From Pararhodobacter sp. CCB-MM2 (GTDB taxonomy: Bacteria; Pseudomonadota; Alphaproteobacteria; Rhodobacterales; Rhodobacteraceae): a stretch of DNA of 64,000 nt. The stretch spans positions 372,001-436,000 of the forward strand of contig NZ_LRRR01000002.1 of the NCBI RefSeq assembly GCF_001691415.1. Reading direction: 5' to 3'. A program made the position numbers and the translations under genes. The notes beneath the pieces are model-generated. The model was not told the DNA's origin. It worked only from the letters and a program-made list of their open reading frames with translations, and ran no database searches. This document shows, one piece after another, positions 9,006 to 17,858 of this stretch; within the stretch, counting starts at the first letter, position 1, and every line of letters starts with the position of its first letter.

Positions 9006-10055
9006 ATGACAACCGATAAACCCGTCAAGGTCTCGATCCGCCATCTGTACAAGATCTTCGGCCCCGAGCCCGAGGCCGCCATGACCAAGGTGCGTGAGGG
9101 GATGGGCAAGCCCGAGCTTCTGAAGACCACCCGCCATGTGCTGGGCCTGCGCGACATCAACGTCGACATGCGCGAGGGGCAGATCACCGTCATCATGGGC
9201 CTGTCCGGCTCGGGCAAGTCGACGCTGATCCGCCACCTGAATCGGCTGATCGAACCGACGGCGGGCGAGGTGCTGGTCGATGGCGAGAACATCCTGACCT
9301 GGCCTGAAGGCAAGCTGCGCCAGTTGCGGCGCGAGACGATGTCGATGGTGTTCCAGAAGTTCGCGCTTCTGCCGCATCGCACGGTGCTGGAGAATGCCGG
9401 GACTGCGCTGGCGACGCGGGGCGTCAAACGCCGCGACTGGGAGCCCGAAGCGAAGACATGGCTCAAGCGCGTGGGGCTTGGCGGCAACGGCCATCAATAT
9501 CCGCACGAATTGTCCGGCGGGATGCAGCAACGGGTGGGGATCGCGCGGGCGCTGACCTCGAACTCCGGGATCATGCTGATGGACGAGGCGTTCTCGGCGC
9601 TGGATCCGCTCATTCGGACCGACATGCAGGACCTGCTGCTGGAGCTGCAGGAGGAGCTGCACAAGACCATCGTCTTCATCACCCACGATCTGGATGAGGC
9701 GCTGAAGCTGGCGGATCATCTGGTGATCCTGAAGGATGGCGAGGTCGTGCAGCAGGGCGAGCCGCAGCACATCCTGCTGAATCCGTCCGATCCCTACATC
9801 GAGGACTTCGTGGCCGACATCAACCGCGCCCGCGTGTTGCGGGTCCGCTCGGTCATGCAGGCCGGTCCGGCGGAGGGAACCTTTGCGGGCGACATTGCGC
9901 CTGACGACAACCTCGAGAGTGTCATCGCCGCCGCCAAGGGCGCGCTGGAGCCCCGGTTCCGGGTCGTTCGCAAGGGCGAGGTGCTTGGCACGCTGGAGAT
10001 GGCCACGGTGATGCGGGCATTGGTGCCGCGCGGCAGCCGTCAGGCGGCAGAGTGA
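9006..10055 (+). CDS. proV: Betaine-type ABC transporter ATP-binding protein (ProV family)
   Basis: A 349-aa ATPase that energises the ProXW importer. It begins with the ProV-specific IRHLYKIFGP extension rather than directly with an ABC core. Walker A is GLSGSGKST, the signature is LSGGMQQR and Walker B is IMLMDEAFSALD followed by the ITHDLDEAL switch. Residues from about 270 resemble the regulatory tail of ProV but are shorter than two full CBS domains (ProV of E. coli is about 400 aa). A GGAG ribosome site lies upstream. A clear terminator follows the gene. Confidence 0.94.
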   Translation: MTTDKPVKVSIRHLYKIFGPEPEAAMTKVREGMGKPELLKTTRHVLGLRDINVDMREGQITVIMGLSGSGKSTLIRHLNRLIEPTAGEVLVDGENILTWPEGKLRQLRRETMSMVFQKFALLPHRTVLENAGTALATRGVKRRDWEPEAKTWLKRVGLGGNGHQYPHELSGGMQQRVGIARALTSNSGIMLMDEAFSALDPLIRTDMQDLLLELQEELHKTIVFITHDLDEALKLADHLVILKDGEVVQQGEPQHILLNPSDPYIEDFVADINRARVLRVRSVMQAGPAEGTFAGDIAPDDNLESVIAAAKGALEPRFRVVRKGEVLGTLEMATVMRALVPRGSRQAAE

Positions 10056-10061
10056 AGCAGC

Positions 10062-10092
10062 GGGGCGGTCCTGTATCAGGGACGCCCCTTTT
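10062..10092 (+). terminator. Rho-independent terminator after proV
   Basis: GGGGCGGTCC pairs with GGGACGCCCC (one mismatch, one G-U pair) around a 7-nt loop and is followed at once by TTTT. It begins 7 nt after the proV stop and closes the proXWV transcript. Confidence 0.8.
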
Positions 10093-10422
10093 CCCGTTCG
10101 CCAGCGACCGGCGACACGACAGCGGCGCTGTATGACGGCCACGCAACAAGGCCGGACATCCAAATGGGTGGGCACGTCGGCGGGACCGGAGCAAACTCGG
10201 AAGCACTCATACAAACCAGTCCCGATCCGCCAACGCGCCCGGTAGACAGCCTGTATCTGCGTCGAAGCGGGTGGGGGCCCGCCGGATCATCCCAAGGTCG
10301 ACATCTTCGGGGGGCGGCTCTCCCCCCAGCTTCTCAGATAGGATCTGTTTACCATTTCCGCTTGGCGCCTGCAACGCGACACCTTGTCCGGAACGCTGAG
10401 TTTCCGCATCGGGAACAAAGGC
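10093..10422. other. 330-bp intergenic region without a recognisable gene
   Basis: No reading frame with a ribosome site or protein-like content was found. A hairpin at 10309-10327 (six G, 7-nt loop, six C) lies about 95 nt past the stop of the minus-strand NUDIX gene and may end that transcript, although no T run follows. Confidence 0.5.
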
Positions 10423-10851
10423 CTAGCGTAGCGCGGCCGCCCTCATCGCGACCTCGGCCACGTCCTTGCTGGTGGCCAAGGCGCCTCCAACAAGGGCTTC
10501 AAGATCGACCCAGCGTGCCTCCAGCGCATCATCCGCGGCCACCGGCTCGCCGGAGACCCATTGGCAGACCACGGCGATCAGGACGTAGTGAAAGCGCAAT
10601 TGCCCGGCGTCATCGGAATCCAGCGCATCGAGGGCGGTCAGGACCTCAGGCGCCCGCGCCTGCACGCCGGTTTCCTCGGCCAGCTCACGCAGGGCCGCCG
10701 CGCCGAGGGTTTCGCCGGGCTCGAGCCGGCCGCCGGGAAAGCCCCAAAGTCCGGCATCGGGCGGGTTCGCGCGGCGCACCAGAAGCACCTGTCCGGCGCG
10801 CAGGACGACGGCCAGAACGGCAGGAACGGGTTGGACGGAGGGGCGCGACAT
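10423..10851 (-). CDS. NUDIX hydrolase (MutT-like)
   Basis: A 142-aa single-domain NUDIX protein. The NUDIX box runs from about residue 40 (GGRLEPGETLGAAALRELAE, then ETGV), with the metal-binding Glu pair of REXXEE intact. These enzymes cleave nucleoside diphosphates linked to another group; the substrate is not predictable (oxidised nucleotides, ADP-ribose and NADH are common). It stands alone on the minus strand, divergent from the exporter gene at 11003. Confidence 0.92.
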   Translation of the reverse strand: MSRPSVQPVPAVLAVVLRAGQVLLVRRANPPDAGLWGFPGGRLEPGETLGAAALRELAEETGVQARAPEVLTALDALDSDDAGQLRFHYVLIAVVCQWVSGEPVAADDALEARWVDLEALVGGALATSKDVAEVAMRAAALR

Positions 10852-11002
10852 GGGGCCTCGGGGCGTTGTGGTCGCGGCAGCCTAGCCGCCGGGCCGGGCG
10901 GGGTGAAGGCCCCCTCCCCCTTGCGTCCCGCGCCGTTTGCCCGCACAACCCGCCCCGTAGCCAGCCTTCGGTCAGCCAACATCCCTCGCTTGAAGGTGCC
11001 GC

Positions 11003-12703
11003 ATGCTCAGCCAGTTCTTCGCCTATTACCGCCCGCATATGCGCCTGTTCTGGCTGGATTTCGGCTGTGCCGTGATCTCGGGCCTGTTGGAGCTGGCCTT
11101 TCCGCTGGCCATAGCCGGTTTCATCGACCACCTGTTGCCGCGCGGCGAATTCGGCCTGACGATGTGGGCCGCCGTCGCGCTGGTGGTGGTCTATCTGGTC
11201 AATGCCGGGCTGATGGCGGTGGTGATCTACTGGGGCCACAAGCTGGGCATCAACATCGAGACCGAGATGCGCGCCCGCGCCTTCGAGCATCTGACCCGCC
11301 TGAACTGGGGCTGGTTCGACAAGGCCGAGACCGGCAAGCTGGTCGCCCGCGTGACCCGCGACCTTGAGGAAATCGGCGAGGTTGCCCACCATGGCCCCGA
11401 GGATCTGTTCATCGCCATCATGACCTTCGCCGGCGCCTTCGCGCTGATGCTCTGGCTGCATGTGCCGCTGGCGCTGATGACCGCGGTGATCGTGCCGGTG
11501 ATGGTGCTGCTGCTGGCGGTCTACGGCGGGCGCATGACCACGGCCTGGCAGGAGATCTATGGCCGCGTCGGGCAGTTCAACGTCCGGCTGGAAGAGACGC
11601 TGGGCGGTATCCGCGTCGTTCAGGCCTTCACCAACGAGGGGCACGAGCGCGCCCTCTTCGCCCGCGCCAACGACGGCTACCGCGCGACGAAGCTGACCGC
11701 CTATCGCATCATGGCCTATGCGACGACGCTGCATTACATGGGCCTGCGTTTGGTGCAGGTGGTGGTGATGGTGGCGGGCGCGGCCTTCGTGTTTGGCGGA
11801 TCGTTGTCGACGGGCAGCTTCGTGGCCTTCCTGCTGCTGGTCGGCGTGTTCTTCCGCCCGCTGGAGAAGATCGCCGCCGTGGTCGAGACCTATCCCCGGG
11901 GCATCGCAGGCTTCCAACGCTTTCAGGCGCTGCTGGCCGAACGGCCCGGCATCGCCGACGCGCCGGACGCCCGCCCTGCCCCGGCCTTCAACGGGCGGAT
12001 CGAGTTCGACGATGTGGCCTTCGCCTATGACGGCGCGCAGGGTGTGCTGCACGGTGTTTCGCTGACCATCGAGCCGGGGCAGACCGTGGCGCTGGTCGGC
12101 CCCTCGGGCGCGGGCAAGAGCACCCTGATGGCCCTGTTGCCGCGCTTCTATGCCCCGACGGCCGGAGCCGTGCGGATCGACGGCACGCCGGTCGAGGCGT
12201 TCACGCTGGAAAGCCTGCGCCGTCAGGTCGGCCTCGTGTCGCAAGATGTGTTCCTGTTCGGCGGCACCCTGCGTGAGAACATCGCCTATGGCCGCCTCGA
12301 TGCCACCGAGGCCGAGATCCTGCACGCCGTGGAACAGGCCCAGCTGTCCGAGCTGGTCGCCCGTCTGCCCGAGGGGCTGGAGACCATGGTGGGTGAGCGC
12401 GGCGTGATGCTCTCGGGTGGCCAGAAGCAGCGCGTGGCGATTGCCCGCGTCTTCCTGCGCGACCCGCCGATCCTTCTGCTGGACGAGGCGACCTCGGCCC
12501 TCGATCGCGGGACCGAGCGCAAGGTGCAGGCGGCGTTGGATGCGCTGTCGCGGGGGCGGACGACACTGGTGATCGCCCACCGTTTGCAGACCATCCGCCA
12601 TGCCGACCGCATCGTCGTCCTCAACGAAGGGCGCATCGTCGAGAGCGGTCGCCACGAGGAACTGGTCGAGCGCGAGGCCGATTATTTCGCGATGATGGAC
12701 TGA
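11003..12703 (+). CDS. ABC exporter half-transporter (MsbA/LmrA-like)
   Basis: A 566-aa fused permease-ATPase of the type that works as a homodimer. Six membrane segments fill about residues 1-310 (type I exporter fold). The ATPase has Walker A GPSGAGKST near residue 370, Q-loop QDVFLFGGTLRENIAYG, signature LSGGQKQR, Walker B ILLLDEATSALD and H-loop AHRLQTI. Possible cargo includes lipids, a siderophore or a drug; the downstream iron-uptake genes make siderophore export conceivable but no biosynthesis genes are nearby. It converges with the AraC gene 9 nt downstream. Confidence 0.93.
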   Translation: MLSQFFAYYRPHMRLFWLDFGCAVISGLLELAFPLAIAGFIDHLLPRGEFGLTMWAAVALVVVYLVNAGLMAVVIYWGHKLGINIETEMRARAFEHLTRLNWGWFDKAETGKLVARVTRDLEEIGEVAHHGPEDLFIAIMTFAGAFALMLWLHVPLALMTAVIVPVMVLLLAVYGGRMTTAWQEIYGRVGQFNVRLEETLGGIRVVQAFTNEGHERALFARANDGYRATKLTAYRIMAYATTLHYMGLRLVQVVVMVAGAAFVFGGSLSTGSFVAFLLLVGVFFRPLEKIAAVVETYPRGIAGFQRFQALLAERPGIADAPDARPAPAFNGRIEFDDVAFAYDGAQGVLHGVSLTIEPGQTVALVGPSGAGKSTLMALLPRFYAPTAGAVRIDGTPVEAFTLESLRRQVGLVSQDVFLFGGTLRENIAYGRLDATEAEILHAVEQAQLSELVARLPEGLETMVGERGVMLSGGQKQRVAIARVFLRDPPILLLDEATSALDRGTERKVQAALDALSRGRTTLVIAHRLQTIRHADRIVVLNEGRIVESGRHEELVEREADYFAMMD

Positions 12704-12712
12704 GAGCGGGCG

Positions 12713-13585
12713 TTACGCGGCCAGCATCTGCTCGCGCCAAGCGGCGGGGGTGGTGCCGGTCTGGCTGCGGAACACGCGGGTGAAATGCGCCTGATCCGAG
12801 AAGCCGGTGGCCACCGCGATCTCGACCAGAGGGTCCTCGGTGTCGCGCAGCATCACCTTGGCCCGGTCGATCCGCTTGCGGGCGATGATGCGCGCCGGCG
12901 TCTCACCCAGGGCGGCGCGGAAGGCGCGGGCGAACCAGCTTTCGGACAGGCCGGCGGCCTCGGCCAGCTCGGCAATGGTGATCCGGCGGTGCAGGTTCTC
13001 GTCGATGACGCGCAGCACCTGCCGCTGCTGGCGCAGGGTGAAGCCGCGCGCATTCGGGCAGGTCGCGCAGGGGCTGGAAGGGGCCGCGCTGCCCGCCTGC
13101 CGAAAATAGCCCAGCATCGCCTTGACCAATGCATCCAGCAGCAACGGATCGCAGCGTTGCATGGTGATCTCGGACAGGATCAACGCGGCCAGATGTTCGA
13201 TCCCCGGATGGCTGTCCAGCAGGACAGGCGTTTGCGGCAGGGTGGCCTGCTCGGCCCGGTCCGGCACCAGCGCGGCGAGCGAGAAGTGCAGATCCAGATG
13301 GCTGAAGGTCCCGTCGGCATGCATGTGGCTCCAGATCGGCACGCCCGCCGGGACATAAGCCAGACGCGCGTGCCCCGGCTGTTCGGCGCAGGCCGACAGG
13401 CCGATGGGCGGCGCGGGTTCGAGGAACACGACCATGCGCGGATCGGGCGAGACATAGAACCCATGCCCGCCCTTCTGCCCGCTGGCCTGCCAATGGTCCG
13501 CCATCGCGCCCGGCCAACTGAGCCAGCGCACGTCGGCGACGGCGCGGATGTCTTCAATGAAGGCCTGCATCGAGGGGAGGAACAT
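12713..13585 (-). CDS. AraC-family transcriptional regulator, probably of the siderophore receptor
   Basis: A 290-aa regulator. The C-terminal 100 residues hold two helix-turn-helix units (ITIAELAEAAGLSESWFARAF and the second around IAVATGFSDQAHFTRVFR), standard for AraC/XylS. The N-terminal 170 residues are a cupin-like sensing domain. A CATC motif just before the DNA-binding part (about residue 175) could bind metal or act in redox. The start at 13585 (MFLPSMQ) was preferred over an in-frame extension to 13729. It is divergent from the TonB receptor gene 213 bp away, the usual arrangement for regulators that sense a ferrisiderophore. Confidence 0.9.
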   Translation of the reverse strand: MFLPSMQAFIEDIRAVADVRWLSWPGAMADHWQASGQKGGHGFYVSPDPRMVVFLEPAPPIGLSACAEQPGHARLAYVPAGVPIWSHMHADGTFSHLDLHFSLAALVPDRAEQATLPQTPVLLDSHPGIEHLAALILSEITMQRCDPLLLDALVKAMLGYFRQAGSAAPSSPCATCPNARGFTLRQQRQVLRVIDENLHRRITIAELAEAAGLSESWFARAFRAALGETPARIIARKRIDRAKVMLRDTEDPLVEIAVATGFSDQAHFTRVFRSQTGTTPAAWREQMLAA

Positions 13586-13672
13586 GGGAATCGCCCGAAA
13601 TCGCGGTTTCTGGCTGGTTTCCCTGGCTGGCGGGCAAAATACCGCACCCGGCGGGCGGGTCAACCGTCGCCG

Positions 13673-13690
13673 CGCGGCGAAAGCGCCGCG
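13673..13690. repeat. GC-rich inverted repeat between araC-type gene and TonB receptor gene
   Basis: CGCGGCG, loop AAAG, CGCCGCG: a perfect 7-bp stem in the 213-bp divergent promoter region. It could be a regulator site or a 5' leader hairpin. I did not find a convincing Fur or RirA box by eye. Confidence 0.3.
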
Positions 13691-13798
13691 AGACGGCGGT
13701 TTCGTTCCATCCGGGACAGTTCTGAGCAATACAGGCCCGCCCCTCGCGCCGTAAGGCGGCCCCCGACATCACGCAAATGACAGGTTGGGAGAACAGGG

Positions 13799-15946
13799 AT
13801 GCGCGCGAACCGGCTGATGGGCCTTCTGGGCAGCACGGCGCTGATGGGGCTGGTGGCCGCCCCCCTTTCGGCACAGGAGACCGAGGATTTCCAGTATCTC
13901 GGGCAACTGCGCTTCTCGATTCTGGGGGCCGAGCCGATCTCGGATCAGGTCGATCCCCTGACCCTGACCGGCGTGCTGACGCCGACGCCGCTGACCGAGG
14001 TGCCGCAGTCGATCTCGGTCGTCTCGTCCGAGCAGATCGCCCGCCGCAACCTCGGGAAGCTGGACGAGGCGCTGCAATACACCGCCGGCGTTCAGGCCGC
14101 GCCCTATGCCTATGATTCCGACACCAACTGGGTCTTCCTGCGCGGCTATGACGCGACACAGACCGGGATGTTCATGGATGGCTCGCAGCTGCTGTCCTAT
14201 GGCTTCGGCAGCTTCTACATCGATCCCTTCCTCGTCGAGCGGGTCGAGGTGCTGCGCGGGCCGTCGTCGATGGTCTACGGCTCCTCGAACCCCGGCGGCG
14301 TGGTGAATTTCGTCAGCCGCCTGCCCACCGATACCGAAGGCACCGTGACCGAGATCGGCGCCACCTCGCAGGGGCGCGCCTGGGTCAGCGTCGACAGCAA
14401 CCGTCACCTCGACGAGAACACCGCCCTGCGCTTTGGCGCCCGCGTCCAGCGCACCGACGGCTACGGCATGTTCGCGCCCGGCACCACCGCGCTGGCCTTC
14501 GCCGCCGTGACCCATCGGTTCGAGAATGGCGGCACGCTGACCGTCGCCGCGAATTACACCGATATGGACGAGACCCATGTTGGCGGGACCTGGCTGCCCT
14601 ACGAGGGGACGGTCGTGGACGCGCCTTTCGGCCGGTTCGGCGAATATTTCAACACCGGCGAGCCGGGCTTCGACAGCTATGACCGCCAGCAGGCGATGGT
14701 CACGGCGATCTGGCGGCAGGACATTGCGGATGGCTGGACGCTGAACAACACCTTCCGCTGGGGCCGGGCGCATGTGCGCGAACAGATGGTCTATGCCTAT
14801 GGCTATGCCGGCTATTCGCTGACGCCCACCGATCCCGACGGGACCCTCAGCCGTCTGGTCTTTGCCCATGACAGCCTGACCACGGTGCTGTCCAACGACC
14901 TGCATGTCACCGGCCAGTTCGCCACCGGCGAGGTCGATCACACACTGGTCGCGGGCCTCGATGCGCGCCGGTACCAGCTGGATCAGGTGCAGGCCTCGGC
15001 CACGGGCACCGGCCTGACCTCGGTCGATCCGATCTACGGCGCGCCGCAGCCCGCGCCCGTGCCCTATCTGGATCAGGAGATCACGCAGCAGCAGGTCGGC
15101 CTTTATCTGCAGGACCAGATGCGCTTCGGCGAGGGCTGGATGCTGACGATGAACGGCCGCTACGACTGGGTCAGCACGACCTCGACCCGCGATGCGGCGA
15201 CGGGGGTGGCCGGGGTCGACCGCTCGGATCGTGAGTTCTCGTGGCGGCTGGGCCTGTCGCGCCAGATCGGGGCCTTCACGCCCTATGCGACGCTGGGCAC
15301 CTATTTCAATCCGCAGATCGTCGCCAATCCCGCCGGCAACGCGATCGTGCCGGAATCGGGCCATCAGGCCGAGATCGGCCTGCGCTGGTCGCCCGATGAC
15401 AGCACCCTGTTCTCGATTGCCGCCTTCGACATCCGGCGTGAGAACGTGAGCCTTGACCAATACGACTGGGCGATCGGCAGCTATTACTACTACCAGATCG
15501 GCGAAATCCGCTCGCGCGGGGTGGAGCTGGAGTATCGCGGCCGCCTAAGTGACAGCCTGACGCTGGAAGCCTCGGCCACGCTGCTCGATGCCGAGATCCT
15601 CGCCGACCTGAACCCGGCCATCGTCGGCAACACGCCGATGACCGTGGCCGAGACGCAGGCCTCGCTGATGCTGATCTGGCAACCGGCCTCCATCGACGGG
15701 CTGACCCTGAGTGGCGGCCTGCGCTACACCGGCGCCAGCTGGGTCGACAACGAGAACTCGGCCCGCGTTCCCGGCCGCACGCTGGTGGACCTTGGCGCGC
15801 GCTATGATTTCGAGGGCGGCTGGTCGGCCAACATGTTCATCACGAACCTGCTGGATCGCGATTATGTGGCCTCGTGCAACAGCGCCTATTGGTGCTATCA
15901 GGGCGAAGGCCGCAACGTCAGCCTGACGCTGACCCGCAGCTTCTGA
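13799..15946 (+). CDS. TonB-dependent siderophore receptor
   Basis: A 715-aa outer-membrane receptor for ferric siderophore. A signal peptide (about residues 1-24) is followed by the plug domain, in which LTEVPQSISVVSSEQIARR, LRGYD and VERVEVLRGPSSMVYGSSNPGGVVNFVSR are the classic FhuA/FpvA-type motifs. The beta-barrel ends in the terminal aromatic SLTLTRSF. There is no long N-terminal signalling domain, so control is likely through the divergent AraC protein rather than a sigma/anti-sigma pair. It starts the siderophore import operon. The barrel type does not reveal which siderophore is bound. Confidence 0.94.
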   Translation: MRANRLMGLLGSTALMGLVAAPLSAQETEDFQYLGQLRFSILGAEPISDQVDPLTLTGVLTPTPLTEVPQSISVVSSEQIARRNLGKLDEALQYTAGVQAAPYAYDSDTNWVFLRGYDATQTGMFMDGSQLLSYGFGSFYIDPFLVERVEVLRGPSSMVYGSSNPGGVVNFVSRLPTDTEGTVTEIGATSQGRAWVSVDSNRHLDENTALRFGARVQRTDGYGMFAPGTTALAFAAVTHRFENGGTLTVAANYTDMDETHVGGTWLPYEGTVVDAPFGRFGEYFNTGEPGFDSYDRQQAMVTAIWRQDIADGWTLNNTFRWGRAHVREQMVYAYGYAGYSLTPTDPDGTLSRLVFAHDSLTTVLSNDLHVTGQFATGEVDHTLVAGLDARRYQLDQVQASATGTGLTSVDPIYGAPQPAPVPYLDQEITQQQVGLYLQDQMRFGEGWMLTMNGRYDWVSTTSTRDAATGVAGVDRSDREFSWRLGLSRQIGAFTPYATLGTYFNPQIVANPAGNAIVPESGHQAEIGLRWSPDDSTLFSIAAFDIRRENVSLDQYDWAIGSYYYYQIGEIRSRGVELEYRGRLSDSLTLEASATLLDAEILADLNPAIVGNTPMTVAETQASLMLIWQPASIDGLTLSGGLRYTGASWVDNENSARVPGRTLVDLGARYDFEGGWSANMFITNLLDRDYVASCNSAYWCYQGEGRNVSLTLTRSF

Positions 15947-15990
15947 TCCTTCGCGCCAGCCGGGGCCCCGCGCCCCATGCCAGCCTGCGA

Positions 15991-16016
15991 GACCCGGCGC
16001 CGTCATGGGCCGGGTC
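15991..16016 (+). terminator. Hairpin between TonB receptor and downstream import genes
   Basis: GACCCGGC and GCCGGGTC form a perfect 8-bp stem around a 10-nt loop, 44 nt after the receptor stop. With no T tract it probably attenuates, giving more receptor than cytoplasmic components. Confidence 0.45.
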
Positions 16017-16053
16017 TGCGCCGTCCTGTCCCCTCGGTTCGCCGGAGCCCCCG

Positions 16054-16869
16054 ATGCAGGCCCCCGTTGCCAGTCTGACCGTGACCGCCAGCCAGCGGCT
16101 TGGCCCCGCAATGATGCGGGTGTTTCTGCGTGTCACGACGGGCCGGCTGGCCTCGACGGGATTTGCCGACGAATACCTGCGGCTGTGGCTGCCCGGCGCC
16201 GATCCTGCCGCACTGGCGGGCTCGGCTGTGGTGAGCCTGCGGCAGTTCGATCCACTCTCGGGCGATCTGGCGGTCGATGTGGTGCTGAAATCCTCGGGCG
16301 CGCTGTCCAACTGGGCCAAGGGCGCCGAAGCCGGCCAGCAGCTGCACGCCGGGGCGCTCACCGGGCATCACACCCCGCATGGCGGTCTGCGCTGGCAATG
16401 GCTGATCTGCGACGAGGCCGGTCTACCCGCCGCCGCCCGCATCCTTGACGAGACACCGCCGCACGTCCCCACCACCCTGATCGCGGAAATCGCCCATCCC
16501 GCGCATCGGCTGGACCTGACCGCATCGGTGCAGGACTGGCGCATCGGCGGCAATGGCCGCGCCCCCGGTGGTCTGGCCGCGCGGGTCAGGGCCCGGCCTC
16601 TGCCTGAAGGCCCCGGCTTTATCTGGGTCGCGGCCGAGCAGAAAACCGTCCGCGCCATCCGCCGCCATCTGCGCAGCGCGCTGGATCTGCCGCCCGCTGC
16701 CTATGCCTGCGTCGCCTATTGGATCGACCGGGCCGAGGCCTGGAAGACCGCCTATGCCGCACTCGATGCCGAGACCCGCGCGCGGATCGACGCGCTCTGG
16801 TCCTCAGGGCACGAGGCCGAGGAAATCCGCGACCGCGTCGATGCCCTGCTGGAGGCGCGGGGACTATGA
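16054..16869 (+). CDS. Siderophore-interacting protein (SIP/ViuB family ferric-siderophore reductase)
   Basis: A 271-aa cytosolic flavoprotein family member that reduces the ferric siderophore after import. The FAD_binding_9 region covers about residues 10-115 (with VVLKSSGALSNWAKG) and the SIP domain about 120-240 (WLICDEAGLPAAARILDE and FIWVAAEQKTVRAIRRHL). The flavin motif usually read as R-x-Y-T/S-x-R is here VVSLRQFDP, with the Tyr replaced, so FAD binding may differ from the type proteins. The ATG at 16054 fits the family start. Its stop overlaps the first permease gene (ATGA). Confidence 0.88.
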   Translation: MQAPVASLTVTASQRLGPAMMRVFLRVTTGRLASTGFADEYLRLWLPGADPAALAGSAVVSLRQFDPLSGDLAVDVVLKSSGALSNWAKGAEAGQQLHAGALTGHHTPHGGLRWQWLICDEAGLPAAARILDETPPHVPTTLIAEIAHPAHRLDLTASVQDWRIGGNGRAPGGLAARVRARPLPEGPGFIWVAAEQKTVRAIRRHLRSALDLPPAAYACVAYWIDRAEAWKTAYAALDAETRARIDALWSSGHEAEEIRDRVDALLEARGL

Positions 16870-17858
16870 GCCGCGCCCTCCCCTTCCGTACCGTCGTCCT
16901 GTTGGCGAGCCTGACCTTGATCGCGGCCTTCGCGGCCAACCTGTTGCTGGGCGACCGGGTGATCGCCCCGGCCGAGGCCTGGCGCGCCCTCACGGCGCCC
17001 GATGGTTCGGAGACGCAGCTGATCCTGCGCGCGATCCGTCTGCCGCGCAGCCTGATGGCAATCGAGGTCGGCGCGGCACTGGCGCTGTCCGGGGCCTTGA
17101 TGCAGGCGCTGACCCGCAACCCGCTGGCCGATCCCGGCCTGTTCGGCATCAACGCCGGCGCCGGGTTCCTGATCCTGTTGGCAACGAGCCTGTTCGGATT
17201 GTCCGGCCTCTCTGGCCTGATCTGGTTCGCGTTGGCCGGGGCGGCGCTGGGGGCCGCGGCGGGATGGCTGGTCTCCAGCGCCCCGGGCCGCGAGGCCGGT
17301 TCCGTCACGCTGACCCTGTCCGGCATCGCCGTCGCCGCGGTGCTGACCGGGCTGTCGACGGCGCTGGCCCTGTGGGACCCCGCGGCCTTCGACCGCCTTC
17401 GGCACTGGAGCGCCGGAACGCTGGGCGGCGCCAGTCTGGCCTCGGTCCGGTTCGCCCTGCCGTTTCTGCTGCTGGGCCTGATGCTGGCGGCCGGCAGCGC
17501 GCGGGCGCTGAATGCCCTCGCCCTCGGCGATGCGCTGGCGCAATCCCTCGGTGCGCATCTGTGGCGGCTGCGGGCGGGCGGTCTGCTGGCGATCCTGCTG
17601 CTGGCCGGAACCGCCACCGCCATCGCCGGGCCAGTGGCCTTCGTCGGATTGGTGGCGCCGCATCTGGTGCGCCGGGTGAGCGGGCCGGACATGCCCCGGC
17701 TGCTGCTGGGCTGCGCACTGGTCGGGCCGGTGCTGGTGCTGTTGGCCGATCTGGCGGGCCGAATGATCCTGCCGATGGGCGAGGTGCCGGTCTCCATCGT
17801 CACCGCCTTCCTCGGCGCGCCCTTCCTGATCCTGCTGGCACGGGGGCGATTGGCATGA
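16866..17858 (+). CDS. Ferric-siderophore ABC transporter permease (FecCD family, first subunit)
   Basis: A 330-aa BtuC/FecCD-type permease with about nine or ten hydrophobic segments. Family marks are RLPRSLMAIEVGAALALSGALMQALTRNPLADPGLFGINAGAGF in the first third and GPVAFVGLVAPHLVRRVSG, the ATPase-contacting region, near residue 255. It overlaps the SIP gene by four bases and the second permease by four bases, so the unit is translationally coupled. Confidence 0.93.
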   Translation: MSRALPFRTVVLLASLTLIAAFAANLLLGDRVIAPAEAWRALTAPDGSETQLILRAIRLPRSLMAIEVGAALALSGALMQALTRNPLADPGLFGINAGAGFLILLATSLFGLSGLSGLIWFALAGAALGAAAGWLVSSAPGREAGSVTLTLSGIAVAAVLTGLSTALALWDPAAFDRLRHWSAGTLGGASLASVRFALPFLLLGLMLAAGSARALNALALGDALAQSLGAHLWRLRAGGLLAILLLAGTATAIAGPVAFVGLVAPHLVRRVSGPDMPRLLLGCALVGPVLVLLADLAGRMILPMGEVPVSIVTAFLGAPFLILLARGRLA

